A stretch of DNA of 64,000 nucleotides from Anthocerotibacter panamensis C109 (GCF_018389385.1 NZ_CP062698.1:2855501-2919500), one strand, 5' to 3'; positions 55,341 to 64,000 are shown, counted from the stretch's first letter. Translations and numbers: made by a program. Notes: generated by a model not told the origin, from the sequence alone.

Positions 55341-55928
55341 ATGAGCACGGATAGCACAACTGGGAGCAGTATGACCACAGGTCAGGACAGCAACCTGGAG
55401 GAAAACCCTGTTGAGAGCAGGAGTGAGCTCACCCTCGTCCTCTCTCCCCCGCCCGCTGAGGTAATCCAGTCCTCGCCGGCCATCTCTATGCATGATGGTC
55501 GCCCAGTTTTTGCTGATGAGACTGAATTTTTGCCTGATAGTCCCTTACCGGAGCACCGTCCCATCAGCCGCAGCACGCTCCAGCGTGTTGAAAATAATCA
55601 GTATCCCTATGACCACCCGGTTTTCAAGGACAACTTCACCCTCTCAGAGTACAGCAGCTTGCCGGGGCATCGCCCTGTCTTTAAGGACACGGTAAAGTTT
55701 CTCCCCAATACCTCGCTCCCCAATGGTCGTCCCATTGAGGCCAGCAAGCAAACAGGGCCAGCTCAACCTGTCTCCAGCGGCGCAGAAATTGTCCGGTCTC
55801 CGTCGGGGGTCAGCGCCCGCCCGGTCTTCTTGGGTGCAGTCCCGGTCCCTGAGTCCTCCCCCTTGCCCAACAATCGTCCGATCTACTCCAATCAGCCCAC
55901 GGGCGAAGACCTGATGGATTATCTCTAA
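55341..55928 (+). CDS. Protein of repeated LPxxRPI-type motifs
   Basis: 195 aa, probably unstructured, with Ser/Pro/Gly bias. A short motif recurs about every 25 residues: DGRPVFADETEFLPDSPLPEHRPI, DHPVFKDN...LPGHRPVFKDTVKFLPNTSLPNGRPI, ARPVFLGAVPV...LPNNRPIYSN. There is no signal peptide or membrane segment. Similar repeat proteins occur in cyanobacteria without an assigned role. SD GGGAG precedes the ATG. Confidence 0.7.
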   Translation: MSTDSTTGSSMTTGQDSNLEENPVESRSELTLVLSPPPAEVIQSSPAISMHDGRPVFADETEFLPDSPLPEHRPISRSTLQRVENNQYPYDHPVFKDNFTLSEYSSLPGHRPVFKDTVKFLPNTSLPNGRPIEASKQTGPAQPVSSGAEIVRSPSGVSARPVFLGAVPVPESSPLPNNRPIYSNQPTGEDLMDYL

Positions 55929-56010
55929 CGTTTCACAGCCATCTGCTGTACTTCACCCCGTCGAAAAACGTTGTAGCGCTCCGCTGTGGTACAAGGGAGT
56001 GACGCGTGGA

Positions 56011-57936
56011 ATGAAACGTATGCGTGAACAAACCTGGTATCGGCGGGAATTTTTACAGTTTTTGGGCTACGGGGCTGCCACCATCGCCCTGAGTGAACCC
56101 GCTCAGGCCAAAACGTCTCCCTTCAAACCCATCCCCCTCAAGACTGGCGGGTTGCCCTTTCAGGAAGCAGTTTCGCGCTTGACCAGCGATGAGCTGACCT
56201 TGCCTGCCGAATTCACCTATCAGGTTGTCGTGAAATGGGGCGACCCCCTGACGCCCCAAGGCCGCACTTTTGGCTATAACAACGACTTCACCGCCTTTGT
56301 TCCACTCAGCGCAGACGAAGGGCTCCTGTGGGCCAACCATGAATATGTCAACGAAGAGACCTACCGCGTCTCTTATCCCCAGGTTTTCGGCAAACCCTTC
56401 CCCACGGACCCTCAGGCTCGCATCGCGCTCTACAAGCAGGAGTTGGGCGGCTCGGTGGTCCACCTCAAGCTGAACGGGCGCACGTGGGGCATAGTGCCCG
56501 ACTCTCCCTACAATCGCCGCCTCGACGCCCATACCGCACACCGAGCCACAGGTCCGGCTCAGACGATCTTCACCAGCCCGCCGGTAGGCACCTTTGCCAA
56601 CTGCTCCGGCGGCGCGACGCCTTGGGGGACGGTGCTCAGTTGTGAAGAGAACTTCCAGAGCTATGTCCCCGAAGTGGCTTTTTTGGTGGATGCTGAGGGT
56701 AAGTTAACGGGCAGAGTCGGGACAGGCGGCCCGTTCCAATTACCTGGGGAACACTATGGCTGGGTGGTCGAAGTAGACCCCCGCGACCCCCAATCCGCGC
56801 CGGTCAAACACACGGCTCTGGGCCGGTTTCGCCACGAAAACATCACTTTGCGCCTGGAAGAAGGCAAACCCCTGGTCGCCTATCTGGGTGACGACCGCGA
56901 GGGAGGCCATGTCTGGCGCTATGTGAGCCAGAAGTTGTACCGCAAAAAACTCTCAGCGCAGGCCAAATCCCGACTTTTCACGGAGGGGACGCTCTGGTGT
57001 GCTCGCTTTGACCCCCAAGGGAAGCCTGACCCAGAAACGGGGCTAGTTATGGCGGGTGGCGGGCGTTGGATTCCTCTCCAGCTCGACACGCCCCTCCATC
57101 CCAACACCCCCAGCCAAACGGTAGACCTGCCTGACAATTTGGTCTGGAACGAAGGTACGTACGAACGGAATAATGGTCAACCCGCTCGGGTCCTCGGTGA
57201 CCTCTACAGTAGTCTGGGTGCAGCACTCATTGATGCGACCCGAGCAGCCCATGCCCTCGGTGGGACCCCCTGTGGTCGTCCTGAAGACCTCGAAGTACAC
57301 CCGAGGACCCGTCAGGTCTTCATTGCCTTCACCAGTACTAGCAATGCTGACACCCAACTGCTCGATCCGAGCCGTCCCAATGACCCCAGCTATCTGTTTG
57401 ACCGACTCTCGCCGGAGTTACGCCAAGCGACTAAAGCCCAGCAGTTCGTCACCGGGCAGGTCTGGAAAATCGATGAGGGCGCAGATGTGACCAGCCCTGA
57501 CTTTCGTTGGGCACGATTTGTGGCCCGCCCCGACCAATTGGGCTTTGCGATGCCCGACAACCTGCTCTTTGATTCGACCGGAAATCTATGGTTGGCGACG
57601 GATGTTTCCACCGCCAACCTCAATGACCCTGATTCTCCCCTGGGTCGCTTCGGCAACAATGCTCTCTATGTCCTGCCCACAGACCGTAAAGCCACGGGAC
57701 AGGCCCATCGCTTCGCCTGTGGTCCGGTCGAGTGCGAACTCACAGGGCCTAGCTTCACGCCAGACGAGACCACGCTCTTTCTGTCGGTCCAGCATCCAGG
57801 AGAGCGCACCGGCATTCGCACAGAGGGTAAAACTCAGGACAGCCGGGGGTTACCCCTAGGTAGCAACTGGCCGAGCGTAGGGCAAGTAGGGGTCGCCCCG
57901 CGCCCCGCAGTGGTCGCCATCACCCGTCGAGCCTAG
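56011..57936 (+). CDS. PhoX-like alkaline phosphatase (DUF839), Tat-exported
   Basis: 641 aa from the ATG at 56011; a GTG at 55999 is possible. A Tat signal (WYRREFLQFLGYGAATIALSEPAQA) is followed by a beta-propeller of the DUF839/PhoX type: FVPLSADEGLLWANHEYVNEETY, NCSGGATPWGTVLSCEENF, YGWVVEVDPRD, ALGRFRHENITL, RPEDLEVHPRTRQVFIAFT. Family members are calcium/iron phosphatases in the periplasm. No Pho-box was identified. Confidence 0.88.
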   Translation: MKRMREQTWYRREFLQFLGYGAATIALSEPAQAKTSPFKPIPLKTGGLPFQEAVSRLTSDELTLPAEFTYQVVVKWGDPLTPQGRTFGYNNDFTAFVPLSADEGLLWANHEYVNEETYRVSYPQVFGKPFPTDPQARIALYKQELGGSVVHLKLNGRTWGIVPDSPYNRRLDAHTAHRATGPAQTIFTSPPVGTFANCSGGATPWGTVLSCEENFQSYVPEVAFLVDAEGKLTGRVGTGGPFQLPGEHYGWVVEVDPRDPQSAPVKHTALGRFRHENITLRLEEGKPLVAYLGDDREGGHVWRYVSQKLYRKKLSAQAKSRLFTEGTLWCARFDPQGKPDPETGLVMAGGGRWIPLQLDTPLHPNTPSQTVDLPDNLVWNEGTYERNNGQPARVLGDLYSSLGAALIDATRAAHALGGTPCGRPEDLEVHPRTRQVFIAFTSTSNADTQLLDPSRPNDPSYLFDRLSPELRQATKAQQFVTGQVWKIDEGADVTSPDFRWARFVARPDQLGFAMPDNLLFDSTGNLWLATDVSTANLNDPDSPLGRFGNNALYVLPTDRKATGQAHRFACGPVECELTGPSFTPDETTLFLSVQHPGERTGIRTEGKTQDSRGLPLGSNWPSVGQVGVAPRPAVVAITRRA

Positions 57937-58020
57937 TTTTGCCCCGCCCGGTGTGCACATTTGCCTTGGGCTAGAAAAATAGACTAGGGTAGGGAAGTTT
58001 AGTCCTAGGATTGTGCCTTT

Positions 58021-58794
58021 ATGGTGTCTGCTTTGCGTCCGCTTATCCCCACGGCAGCCTTGGCTCAAACTGCCCGCTCCGTCGCACTCTCGCTCACCCT
58101 GATGTTGGGTGCTTTGCCTGCTCTGGCTCAGACTACCTCGCCTGAGTTGGAGCAACAGGTCATCGAGATCATCAAGCGCAATCCCCAAGTCATTCTCGAT
58201 GCGGTGCGCACCTATCAACGCCGCGCTCAGTGGCAGGATGCGCTCAATAAACGGGTCACGGTGGACCTCAAAAACGCGCCGGTCCTGGGTCCGGCGGAGG
58301 CTGCGCTGACGTTGGTCGAATTCTCGGATTTCCAGTGCCCATTTTGTGTGCGGGCACGTCTGACGGTCCGGGAGTTGATGGACAAATATAAGGGTAAGAT
58401 TCGCCTTGCCTATGTCCACCTGCCTTTGCCAATCCATGACCAAGCAAAACCGGCGGCTTTAGCGGCTTGGGCGGCGGGCCGACAAGGAAAGTTCTTCGAG
58501 TATCACGACCGTCTTTTTGACCTCATGGAAAAAATCACCCCAGAGAGCTTTGAGGTTATCGCCAAGGATTTGGGCCTGGATCTAGCTAAGTTCAACCTCG
58601 ACCGCAAGGGTCCTCAAGCGCTGGCTCAGATTGAGGCGGATGAAAAACAGGCGCAGGCTTTGGGCTTGGATGGTACGCCGACATTTGTCCTCAACGGAGT
58701 GGTTTTGCGTGGGGCGCTACCCCTGTCGGACTTTGAAGAGGTCATCCAACTCTTGCAGAGCAAGCCGGCTGCGGAGGCTAAAAAATCTGAATAA
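58021..58794 (+). CDS. Exported DsbA-like thiol-disulfide protein
   Basis: 257 aa. A signal peptide (ALSLTLMLGALPALAQ) is followed by a helical stretch of about 50 residues and a DsbA-type thioredoxin fold with CPFC (VEFSDFQCPFCVRA) and cis-Pro in GTPTFVLNG. The N-terminal helical part resembles that of ScsC/BdbD-like proteins. It probably catalyses disulfide formation or isomerisation in the periplasm. No DsbB or VKOR partner is in the window. Confidence 0.87.
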   Translation: MVSALRPLIPTAALAQTARSVALSLTLMLGALPALAQTTSPELEQQVIEIIKRNPQVILDAVRTYQRRAQWQDALNKRVTVDLKNAPVLGPAEAALTLVEFSDFQCPFCVRARLTVRELMDKYKGKIRLAYVHLPLPIHDQAKPAALAAWAAGRQGKFFEYHDRLFDLMEKITPESFEVIAKDLGLDLAKFNLDRKGPQALAQIEADEKQAQALGLDGTPTFVLNGVVLRGALPLSDFEEVIQLLQSKPAAEAKKSE

Positions 58795-58826
58795 GTGGTG
58801 TGGGTGGATGTTTCCTGGAGCTTTTC

Positions 58827-58882
58827 GCGCTTGAGTAAGCAAGGGGTCGGACTCCTCCAGCCCCTTGGTTTTACTCAAGCGC
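58827..58882. terminator. Large bidirectional stem-loop
   Basis: A 12-bp outer stem (GCGCTTGAGTAA with TTACTCAAGCGC) and an inner AAGGGG/CCCCTT stem, between two convergent genes. It probably ends both transcripts. Confidence 0.7.
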
Positions 58883-58912
58883 TGAGTGAAATTTGGCGCA
58901 CAGAAGGGTCTA

Positions 58913-59773
58913 TCACTTCGCTTTAATAAACTTGAGCGTCATGCGGTCGCTCTCGCCGATGGCGAGGTAGCGGTCTTTATTTTTTTCTTTTTCGCTGAGG
59001 GTGGGTGGTAAGGTCCAGACCCCGCCAGGATAGTCCTTGGTGTCTTTGGGGTTGGCGTTGATTTCGGACTTGCCCACAAAAGTGAACCCGGCCTTTTTAA
59101 TGGCGGCAATCACCCCATCTTCAGACATATAACCCGTCTCGGCACTCGTTTTGGGATCAATACCGGGTCGGGCGCGGTGCTCTTCCACACCCAGAATACC
59201 TCCCGGTTTGAGGGCTTTGTAGGCTGCGGCATAGACCTTGTTGGCGTACCCAGCCCCGACCCAGTTGTGGATGTTGCGGAAGGTGAGCACCATGTCCACG
59301 GAGTTGTCCGGGGCCAGGGTAATCCGGTCAGGCGGGGTGATCTGGGAGATTTTTACCTTGCCAAAAACTTCAGGATTCGCCGTGATTTTCTCCTGGAAAG
59401 CTTTGGCCCCCTTGCTCTTCTTGGGGTCAAAATTGGTGACGATGAGTTGGCCTTTGGCGGCGAGGTAAGGAGCTAGGATCTCAGAATACCAGCCACCTCC
59501 CGGCCAAAGTTCCACTACGGTCATCTCGGGGCGCAGGCCAAAGAATTCAAGGGTCTGCATGGGATGGCGGTATTGGTCACGGGCGCGATTTTGCTCGGAG
59601 CGGTGGCTGCTGGAGAGCACCGTCTGAAGGGCGGTAGCGCTGGCAAGGACCGTGGGGTTCTCGGTCTCGTTGGCAAGAGCCTCAGGTGCGACCACGACCG
59701 GGAGCACAAGTGCCGTCAAAGCCAGTAAACCGGGACAGAGTATCGCCGCAACAAAATTTGGGTGAACGGTCAT
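58913..59773 (-). CDS. Apparently exported SAM-dependent methyltransferase-like protein
   Basis: 286 aa. The N-terminus looks like a cleavable signal peptide (AAILCPGLLALTALVLPVVVAPEALA). The rest has class I methyltransferase features: VVELWPGGGWYSEILAPYL (motif I), LTFRNIHNW and ALKPGGILGVEEHRA. Similar exported proteins occur in other bacteria and their role is puzzling, because SAM is not expected outside the cytoplasm. Convergent with the DsbA-like gene. Confidence 0.75.
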   Translation of the reverse strand: MTVHPNFVAAILCPGLLALTALVLPVVVAPEALANETENPTVLASATALQTVLSSSHRSEQNRARDQYRHPMQTLEFFGLRPEMTVVELWPGGGWYSEILAPYLAAKGQLIVTNFDPKKSKGAKAFQEKITANPEVFGKVKISQITPPDRITLAPDNSVDMVLTFRNIHNWVGAGYANKVYAAAYKALKPGGILGVEEHRARPGIDPKTSAETGYMSEDGVIAAIKKAGFTFVGKSEINANPKDTKDYPGGVWTLPPTLSEKEKNKDRYLAIGESDRMTLKFIKAK

Positions 59774-59923
59774 GGGAAGTTTTCTCTAAGTTACGTCCCA
59801 GCATAAAGCACTTACAAGGAATCATAAACACTTGGGAACCCAGGTGGGGGGTAGTCACGTCCTGGTACCTGTGCCTTGCAGGCTATTCCCTTAAAATGAA
59901 ACGAGGATAGCTCAGGTGAGCCC

Positions 59924-61114
59924 ATGGAGATGAGAAAGCCAACTGTGCCAACTAAACTTTTTGCGGACCCTCAGCGGGGTAGTGCCCCCCGCTTCTTTGC
60001 GGTTGTTTATCTGTGTGTGCTGCTCCTTACTTCCGGCTCTGTGACCGCTCAGACAGCCGATGTGCCCTCCGGTGGAGCCCGCCTTATCGCAGCTACGGGG
60101 GATAATTTCATCACGGGAGTGGTTGAGAAGGTCGGTCCGGCGGTGGTCCGTATCGACTCATCGCGCACTGTAGCCGCTCGTCCCAGCGTTTTTAATGACC
60201 CTTTCCTGCGCCGCTTCTTTGGTGGTGTCCCGGATGCGGCTCCACGGGAGCAACGGGGCACAGGTTCGGGCTTCATCATTAAGAAAGAGGGCTTGATCCT
60301 GACCAATGCCCACGTCGTGGACGGAGCGGACAAGGTCTCGGTCACCCTCAAAGACGGACGGACGTTTAAGGGCAAGGTCTTGGGTGTGGATCCCTTGACC
60401 GATGTGGCGGTGGTCCAGATCCCGGCTCAAAATCTGCCCACTGTTGCTCTAGGGGACTCGGAGCGCCTCAAGCCTGGAGAGTGGGCTATTGCTATCGGCA
60501 ACCCCTTGGGGCTTGACAACACCGTGACCACCGGCATCATCAGTGCTACAGGCCGCTCTAGCAGTCAGGTCGGGTCGCCCGGTGAGCGGGTAAATTTCAT
60601 TCAGACCGACGCTGCGATCAATCCAGGTAATTCAGGCGGTCCGCTGTTAAATCAAAACGGCGAGGTGATTGGCATGAACACGGCCATCATTCAGGGAGCC
60701 CAAGGACTCGGTTTCGCCATTCCTGTCAACCGGGTGCGCTATATCGCCGAGCGGCTGACCACAGAAGGTAAAGTTGAACACCCATACATCGGGGTGCGGA
60801 CGGTCACGCTCACGCCCACGCTCAAAGAAAATCTCAATAGTGACCCCAACAGCCCTTTAACGGTGTCTGAGGACAAGGGCGTCTTGGTAGCTGGAGTGCT
60901 CCCCGACTCGCCTGCAGCCAAAGGCGGGCTCAGGGCTGGGGATGTCATTCAGCAGATCAATGGCAAGCCGGTCAATGATTCAGAAGCGCTCCAAAAGATG
61001 GTGGACGAGAGTCGGGTCGGGGATAAACTCAACGTGACCCTGCGCCGCAATCAAAAAGACGTGCAGGTCGTGGTCCGCCCCGTCCCCTTACCGCCCCAAA
61101 ACGAGCCTCAGTAA
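59924..61114 (+). CDS. HtrA/DegP-type serine protease (HhoA/HhoB-like)
   Basis: 396 aa. A signal peptide (FFAVVYLCVLLLTSGSVTAQ) is followed by a trypsin-like domain with the catalytic triad His130 (TNAHVVDGA), Asp160 (DPLTDVAV) and Ser237 (PGNSGGPL). A single PDZ domain follows (GVLPDSPAAKGGLRAGDVIQQINGKPV). It degrades or refolds damaged periplasmic or lumenal proteins. All key residues are present. The start could also be the ATG at 59930. Confidence 0.93.
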   Translation: MEMRKPTVPTKLFADPQRGSAPRFFAVVYLCVLLLTSGSVTAQTADVPSGGARLIAATGDNFITGVVEKVGPAVVRIDSSRTVAARPSVFNDPFLRRFFGGVPDAAPREQRGTGSGFIIKKEGLILTNAHVVDGADKVSVTLKDGRTFKGKVLGVDPLTDVAVVQIPAQNLPTVALGDSERLKPGEWAIAIGNPLGLDNTVTTGIISATGRSSSQVGSPGERVNFIQTDAAINPGNSGGPLLNQNGEVIGMNTAIIQGAQGLGFAIPVNRVRYIAERLTTEGKVEHPYIGVRTVTLTPTLKENLNSDPNSPLTVSEDKGVLVAGVLPDSPAAKGGLRAGDVIQQINGKPVNDSEALQKMVDESRVGDKLNVTLRRNQKDVQVVVRPVPLPPQNEPQ

Positions 61115-61132
61115 ACCAAGGTCTGTTTTTTG

Positions 61133-61161
61133 GCTCTGGGCTGCCGTAGCCCAGAGCTTTT
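61133..61161 (+). terminator. Rho-independent terminator after the HtrA-type gene
   Basis: A perfect 10-bp stem GCTCTGGGCT/AGCCCAGAGC with a 5-base loop followed by TTTT, 19 bases after the stop. Confidence 0.85.
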
Positions 61162-61206
61162 GCCGTCTACACTGGTCAAGGGGCGACCCCCATAGGAGTA
61201 GTAGTC

Positions 61207-61347
61207 ATGCAGACGATTCAACCGCTTATCGATGAAGGCTTGGGCTGGGTACTCCTCTTGGTCGCCTTTGGCGTCTCGACGCTACTTACCGTACTTGGGG
61301 CTGTGACGTTCGCACTCTTGCGCAAGCAGCAGCAAAAAAGCAAATAA
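61207..61347 (+). CDS. Small single-helix membrane protein (46 aa)
   Basis: ATG at 61207 with AGGAG eight bases upstream. The product has one hydrophobic helix (WVLLLVAFGVSTLLTVLGAVTF) and a basic tail (ALLRKQQQKSK). Size and shape resemble small photosystem, cytochrome b6f or NDH subunits, but it matches none of those recalled (PsbX, PsbY, PetM, PetG, NdhP). Confidence 0.6.
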   Translation: MQTIQPLIDEGLGWVLLLVAFGVSTLLTVLGAVTFALLRKQQQKSK

Positions 61348-61421
61348 AAAGCTGTCCTCTAGACGGCCAAACAAGATTAAGGAAATACTACTAATTGACC
61401 ATTTATAGCTTAAAAGACCCT

Positions 61422-61444
61422 AAAAAAAGGGCCGGATGGCCCTT
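61422..61444 (-). terminator. Rho-independent terminator after the Wzc-like gene
   Basis: On the minus strand: AAGGGCC/GGCCCTT with a 4-base loop and a long T run, beginning 4 bases after the stop. Confidence 0.85.
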
Positions 61445-61448
61445 GAGG

Positions 61449-63848
61449 TCAGTTTTGTTCTGGAACGCTCCCACGCGATTCGGTCTCACGTCCGGCGCGG
61501 TACGTGTAGTAGTCGTAGTAGTTCTGCTTGTAGTAAGGTTCGTCGAGGGCATCCTCGGTCGTGGAGTTGATCACGAAGCCGACCAACTTTTTATCGTTGG
61601 GGGTGAAGCCATTCTTGGCATCGGCTAGGTATTGGGGCTTGAGCACCCCCCGAGAGCAGACAAAGAGGATGGCATCGGTATGGGCTGCGATGATCTGGCT
61701 ATCGGCGAAAGCCATACTGGGCGGGGTGTCAATCAGGATGATGTCGTAATCCTCTTTGAGGACGGTCATCAGCGAAGCGAATCGTTGGGAGGAAAGCAGG
61801 GCTGCTGGGTTGGGCACCACTGGCCCGGAGGTTATGATCCCGAAGTCGAGGCGACCAATATCGCGCTGGACCACTTGAATGGGGAGCACCGAGGAGCTGG
61901 TCAGGACAACAGACAACCCCTCCCGGTTGGGGATGCCCAACAGCGCGTGCAAGGAAGGTCGTCTCAGATCACAGTCGATGAGCAGAACGCGCTTGCCCAA
62001 CTCGACCAAGGCATTGGCGATGTAGAGCGAGCAGGTAGATTTACCTTCACTGGGAATGCAGGAAGTGATGAGGATGGTACGCAGTTCTTCCTCGGGCTTA
62101 GAGAACAGCAGGCGCGTCGCGATCTGGCGAAAACTCTCTTTGAAGCGGGAGTTCTCATAGGCACCCCGGTAGCGACCATAGGCGCTCTGGCGCTGGCTAC
62201 GGCCCCTTCTGCGCCAACGCTGGACGTTTTGAACCAAAGTACGGAAGAAATTGGGGCGGGGGGCTTGCTCATCTGAGGAAGGGTCTGCTCCATCTAGGGC
62301 AAAGAACCCACGGACCGATGGCGAATAGGGCACATAGCCCAGGAAGGGGATACCCAAAATACGAGCAAAGTCCTCTTTGCGCCGCAGGCGGTTGTTGGTC
62401 AGCTCCAAATAGTAAGCGAGCAAGAAGCCCAGCACTAAGCCTCCAGCCAGCCCAAAGAGTCCGCTGTTGGTCGGCTTGGGGGCGATGGGATAGCCCGGTA
62501 ACTCCGATGGCTCCAGGACACTCCAGGGGGTGACCTGCTGCACCGCAGCGAGGCGGAAGTTGTCTACTTTTTGGACGAGGTCATTGAGGCTACGCAGGCT
62601 GTTCTCGACTTGATTGGTGAGGTTGGTCTGTTCTACGACCTTGGCCGTCAAGCCATCCAGCCTTCCTCGTACCGAGCCCTTGGCCTGTTGTAGCGCCCGA
62701 ATAGAAGCTTCCGTGGAGGCAATCTGCGTCTGAACTTGGACCAGTTGGGTGGTGAGCGTATCCCGAATTGGGTTAGCCAGGGTCAATTGAGGTGACTCCA
62801 CACTCCCCTCTGCGACCGTCTCGCCTGACTCTGCGCCCAGAACCGTACTATCCACTAGGGGCTTGGCATCGCTCGTACCCTGGGGGGGCTTGGCTCTGCG
62901 AAACAGAGAATCCGAGAGGAGCATGGCAGTCTGTTTGGCAATCAAGGCTTCGATCGTAGCGATTTCCTTCCTGACCCCCTGTAAGGGTGGATAGCTCTCT
63001 TTGTAGGAAATCTGGTACTGAGCGAGCTGTCTGTATTTTTCTTGGAGGGTCGAGAGCAATTTCTGATAATAGGGGTCCTGGCTGAGTGCGGAACTGGCTA
63101 GGGCTTGGTCTTCACTCACCCCGCCCATGCGCTGATAGATCCTCTGGCGGGTTCCGAGTAGCCCCTTGAGGGCTAGATCCTGAGCCTGGAGGTCTCGGTC
63201 AATCTGCAACGTATTGGTAGACAGAGAACCCTGGAGCTGCGAGGGAGCAATCTCGCCGTTGCGGGTCAGAAAATCTTGATATTTTTGTTGGGCGACCTGG
63301 AGAGATTTGCGGGCCTGAGGGAGGGTAGCCTCCAGGTATTCGATGGCCTGACGGGCGGCAGCGCGGCGCGATTCGAGGTCATTTTGGATATAGGCTTTGC
63401 CCAGGGCATTTAAGAAAATCTGCACCCGCTCTGGGGAGGAATCACGGTAGACCACCGTCAAAATGGGGTTGATCTTATCCGTGACCGCCGTGATCGAGTA
63501 CTGGAAAGCCCTCGGGTCCTCCCCAGAGAAGAGTGGTTGCGACTCCAGGGCTTTTTGGATCACCGCCCGACTTTTGATGATCTCCTCTCCGGTCAGCGCT
63601 GGGTCAAGAGCACTGGAGATCCCGTTAGCTACGCCTCCTCGCGTGGAGTCGGCTACGGCTACGTTGACATCTTTGATAAGCCGGATCTGGGATTCGTAGA
63701 CGGGGGTCTGAGAGACTGAAAGCAGATACATCAAGGACCCGCAGAGCAGTCCTGTCAGGAGGATGATCCACCAGCGGTTTTTGAAGATGCCGAGATAAAA
63801 GCTGAGGTCCTGGCTGGCCTCTGAATTCTGTGCTTGCAACTCACTCAT
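61449..63848 (-). CDS. Wzc-like polysaccharide co-polymerase and tyrosine kinase
   Basis: 799 aa. The N-terminal Wzz domain has its first membrane helix at about 28-48 (WWIILLTGLLCGSLMYLLSV), a long periplasmic coiled coil (about 170-440) and a second helix (LFGLAGGLVLGFLLAYYLEL). The cytoplasmic BY-kinase has Walker A (SCIPSEGKST), A' (VLLIDCDLRRP) and Walker B (IILIDTPP). A Tyr-rich tail (EPYYKQNYYDYYTY) is typical of autophosphorylation. It controls exopolysaccharide chain length and export. Confidence 0.93.
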   Translation of the reverse strand: MSELQAQNSEASQDLSFYLGIFKNRWWIILLTGLLCGSLMYLLSVSQTPVYESQIRLIKDVNVAVADSTRGGVANGISSALDPALTGEEIIKSRAVIQKALESQPLFSGEDPRAFQYSITAVTDKINPILTVVYRDSSPERVQIFLNALGKAYIQNDLESRRAAARQAIEYLEATLPQARKSLQVAQQKYQDFLTRNGEIAPSQLQGSLSTNTLQIDRDLQAQDLALKGLLGTRQRIYQRMGGVSEDQALASSALSQDPYYQKLLSTLQEKYRQLAQYQISYKESYPPLQGVRKEIATIEALIAKQTAMLLSDSLFRRAKPPQGTSDAKPLVDSTVLGAESGETVAEGSVESPQLTLANPIRDTLTTQLVQVQTQIASTEASIRALQQAKGSVRGRLDGLTAKVVEQTNLTNQVENSLRSLNDLVQKVDNFRLAAVQQVTPWSVLEPSELPGYPIAPKPTNSGLFGLAGGLVLGFLLAYYLELTNNRLRRKEDFARILGIPFLGYVPYSPSVRGFFALDGADPSSDEQAPRPNFFRTLVQNVQRWRRRGRSQRQSAYGRYRGAYENSRFKESFRQIATRLLFSKPEEELRTILITSCIPSEGKSTCSLYIANALVELGKRVLLIDCDLRRPSLHALLGIPNREGLSVVLTSSSVLPIQVVQRDIGRLDFGIITSGPVVPNPAALLSSQRFASLMTVLKEDYDIILIDTPPSMAFADSQIIAAHTDAILFVCSRGVLKPQYLADAKNGFTPNDKKLVGFVINSTTEDALDEPYYKQNYYDYYTYRAGRETESRGSVPEQN

Positions 63849-63861
63849 CGGGGGTACGTTC

Positions 63862-64000
63862 CTATAACTGCCTAAAGAGTATCAAAGTAAACAAGAGGTC
63901 GCGCAAGGGCGATACGGCGGTCGTTAAGCCCCGGTAGATGGAGTCAAAAAATCCTTCGGGACGCTTGGTGACCAGTAAAACGTCTCCAGAGCGCAGGTTA
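63862..64000 (-). CDS. Wza-like polysaccharide export protein, C-terminal end (partial)
   Basis: The last 45 codons read LRSGDVLLVTKRPEGFFDS...LRDLLFTLILFRQL before a TAG. The LRSGDVLLV phrase is typical of the end of SLBB domains in outer-membrane polysaccharide export proteins. It is upstream of and co-directional with the Wzc-like gene, 13 bases apart, which supports the call. The rest is outside the window. Confidence 0.7.
   Translation of the reverse strand, partial: NLRSGDVLLVTKRPEGFFDSIYRGLTTAVSPLRDLLFTLILFRQL

Overview
The window comes from a cyanobacterium. Evidence: psbI; adjacent menA and menG homologues (phylloquinone/menaquinone pathway); an ATP synthase cluster with both b and b' subunits and atp1; a PAP/fibrillin plastoglobule protein; a TLP40-like cyclophilin; a PatA-type/CheY/CheW/MCP/CheA taxis operon; and cyanobacterial families such as DUF3769, DUF1350 and DUF1830. 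Base composition is fairly GC-rich. An early-branching lineage such as Gloeobacterales is possible, but that is a guess from overall flavour, not a demonstrated placement.

Layout. 1-90 is the end of glutamine synthetase. 302-8318 is a five-gene type IV pilus/phototaxis-style chemosensory operon with a large multi-Hpt CheA, plus a coupled YciI-like gene. 8335-18903 is mostly on the minus strand: a phasin-like protein, a GH63-type glycosidase, menG-menA, an FAD oxidoreductase, a short animal-type transketolase, an MFS transporter and a TPMT-like methyltransferase. 19088-27234 is mixed: RDD protein, tRNA-Thr, a toxin-tail-like hypothetical protein, exonuclease III, a cyclophilin lipoprotein, psbI, an LptD-like outer-membrane protein, YggT and a DUF3667 protein. 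27272-38107 holds a TnpB remnant, an FHA/PP2C signalling pair, two peptidases (M61 and S9A), a secreted beta-propeller protein, an acyltransferase and a DUF1350 protein.

38108-46223 is the accessory part. An intact set of three exported proteins (Tat-type vanadium haloperoxidase, HEAT-repeat protein, TPR protein; 41347-44964) is preceded by a decayed second copy (38590-40527). That copy has lost the start region, part of the Tat motif, several internal segments and the whole HEAT gene. A decayed IS200/IS605-type tnpB element sits exactly at the 3' end of the intact TPR gene. A 24-codon ORF with a consensus Shine-Dalgarno lies beside the decayed copy.

46224-64000 returns to housekeeping and envelope genes: fibrillin, a translationally coupled ilvB-leuD pair, an F0 cluster (atp1-a-c-b'-b-delta) that stops before alpha and gamma, DAHP synthase, a protein of repeated LPxxRPI motifs, a PhoX-like phosphatase, a DsbA-like protein, an apparently exported methyltransferase, an HtrA-type protease, and the start of an exopolysaccharide locus (a Wzc-like tyrosine kinase and the end of a Wza-like protein).

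The strongest candidate for something little described is the exported haloperoxidase-HEAT-TPR cassette with its decayed neighbour. All functions are inferred by reading motifs; no database search was run.
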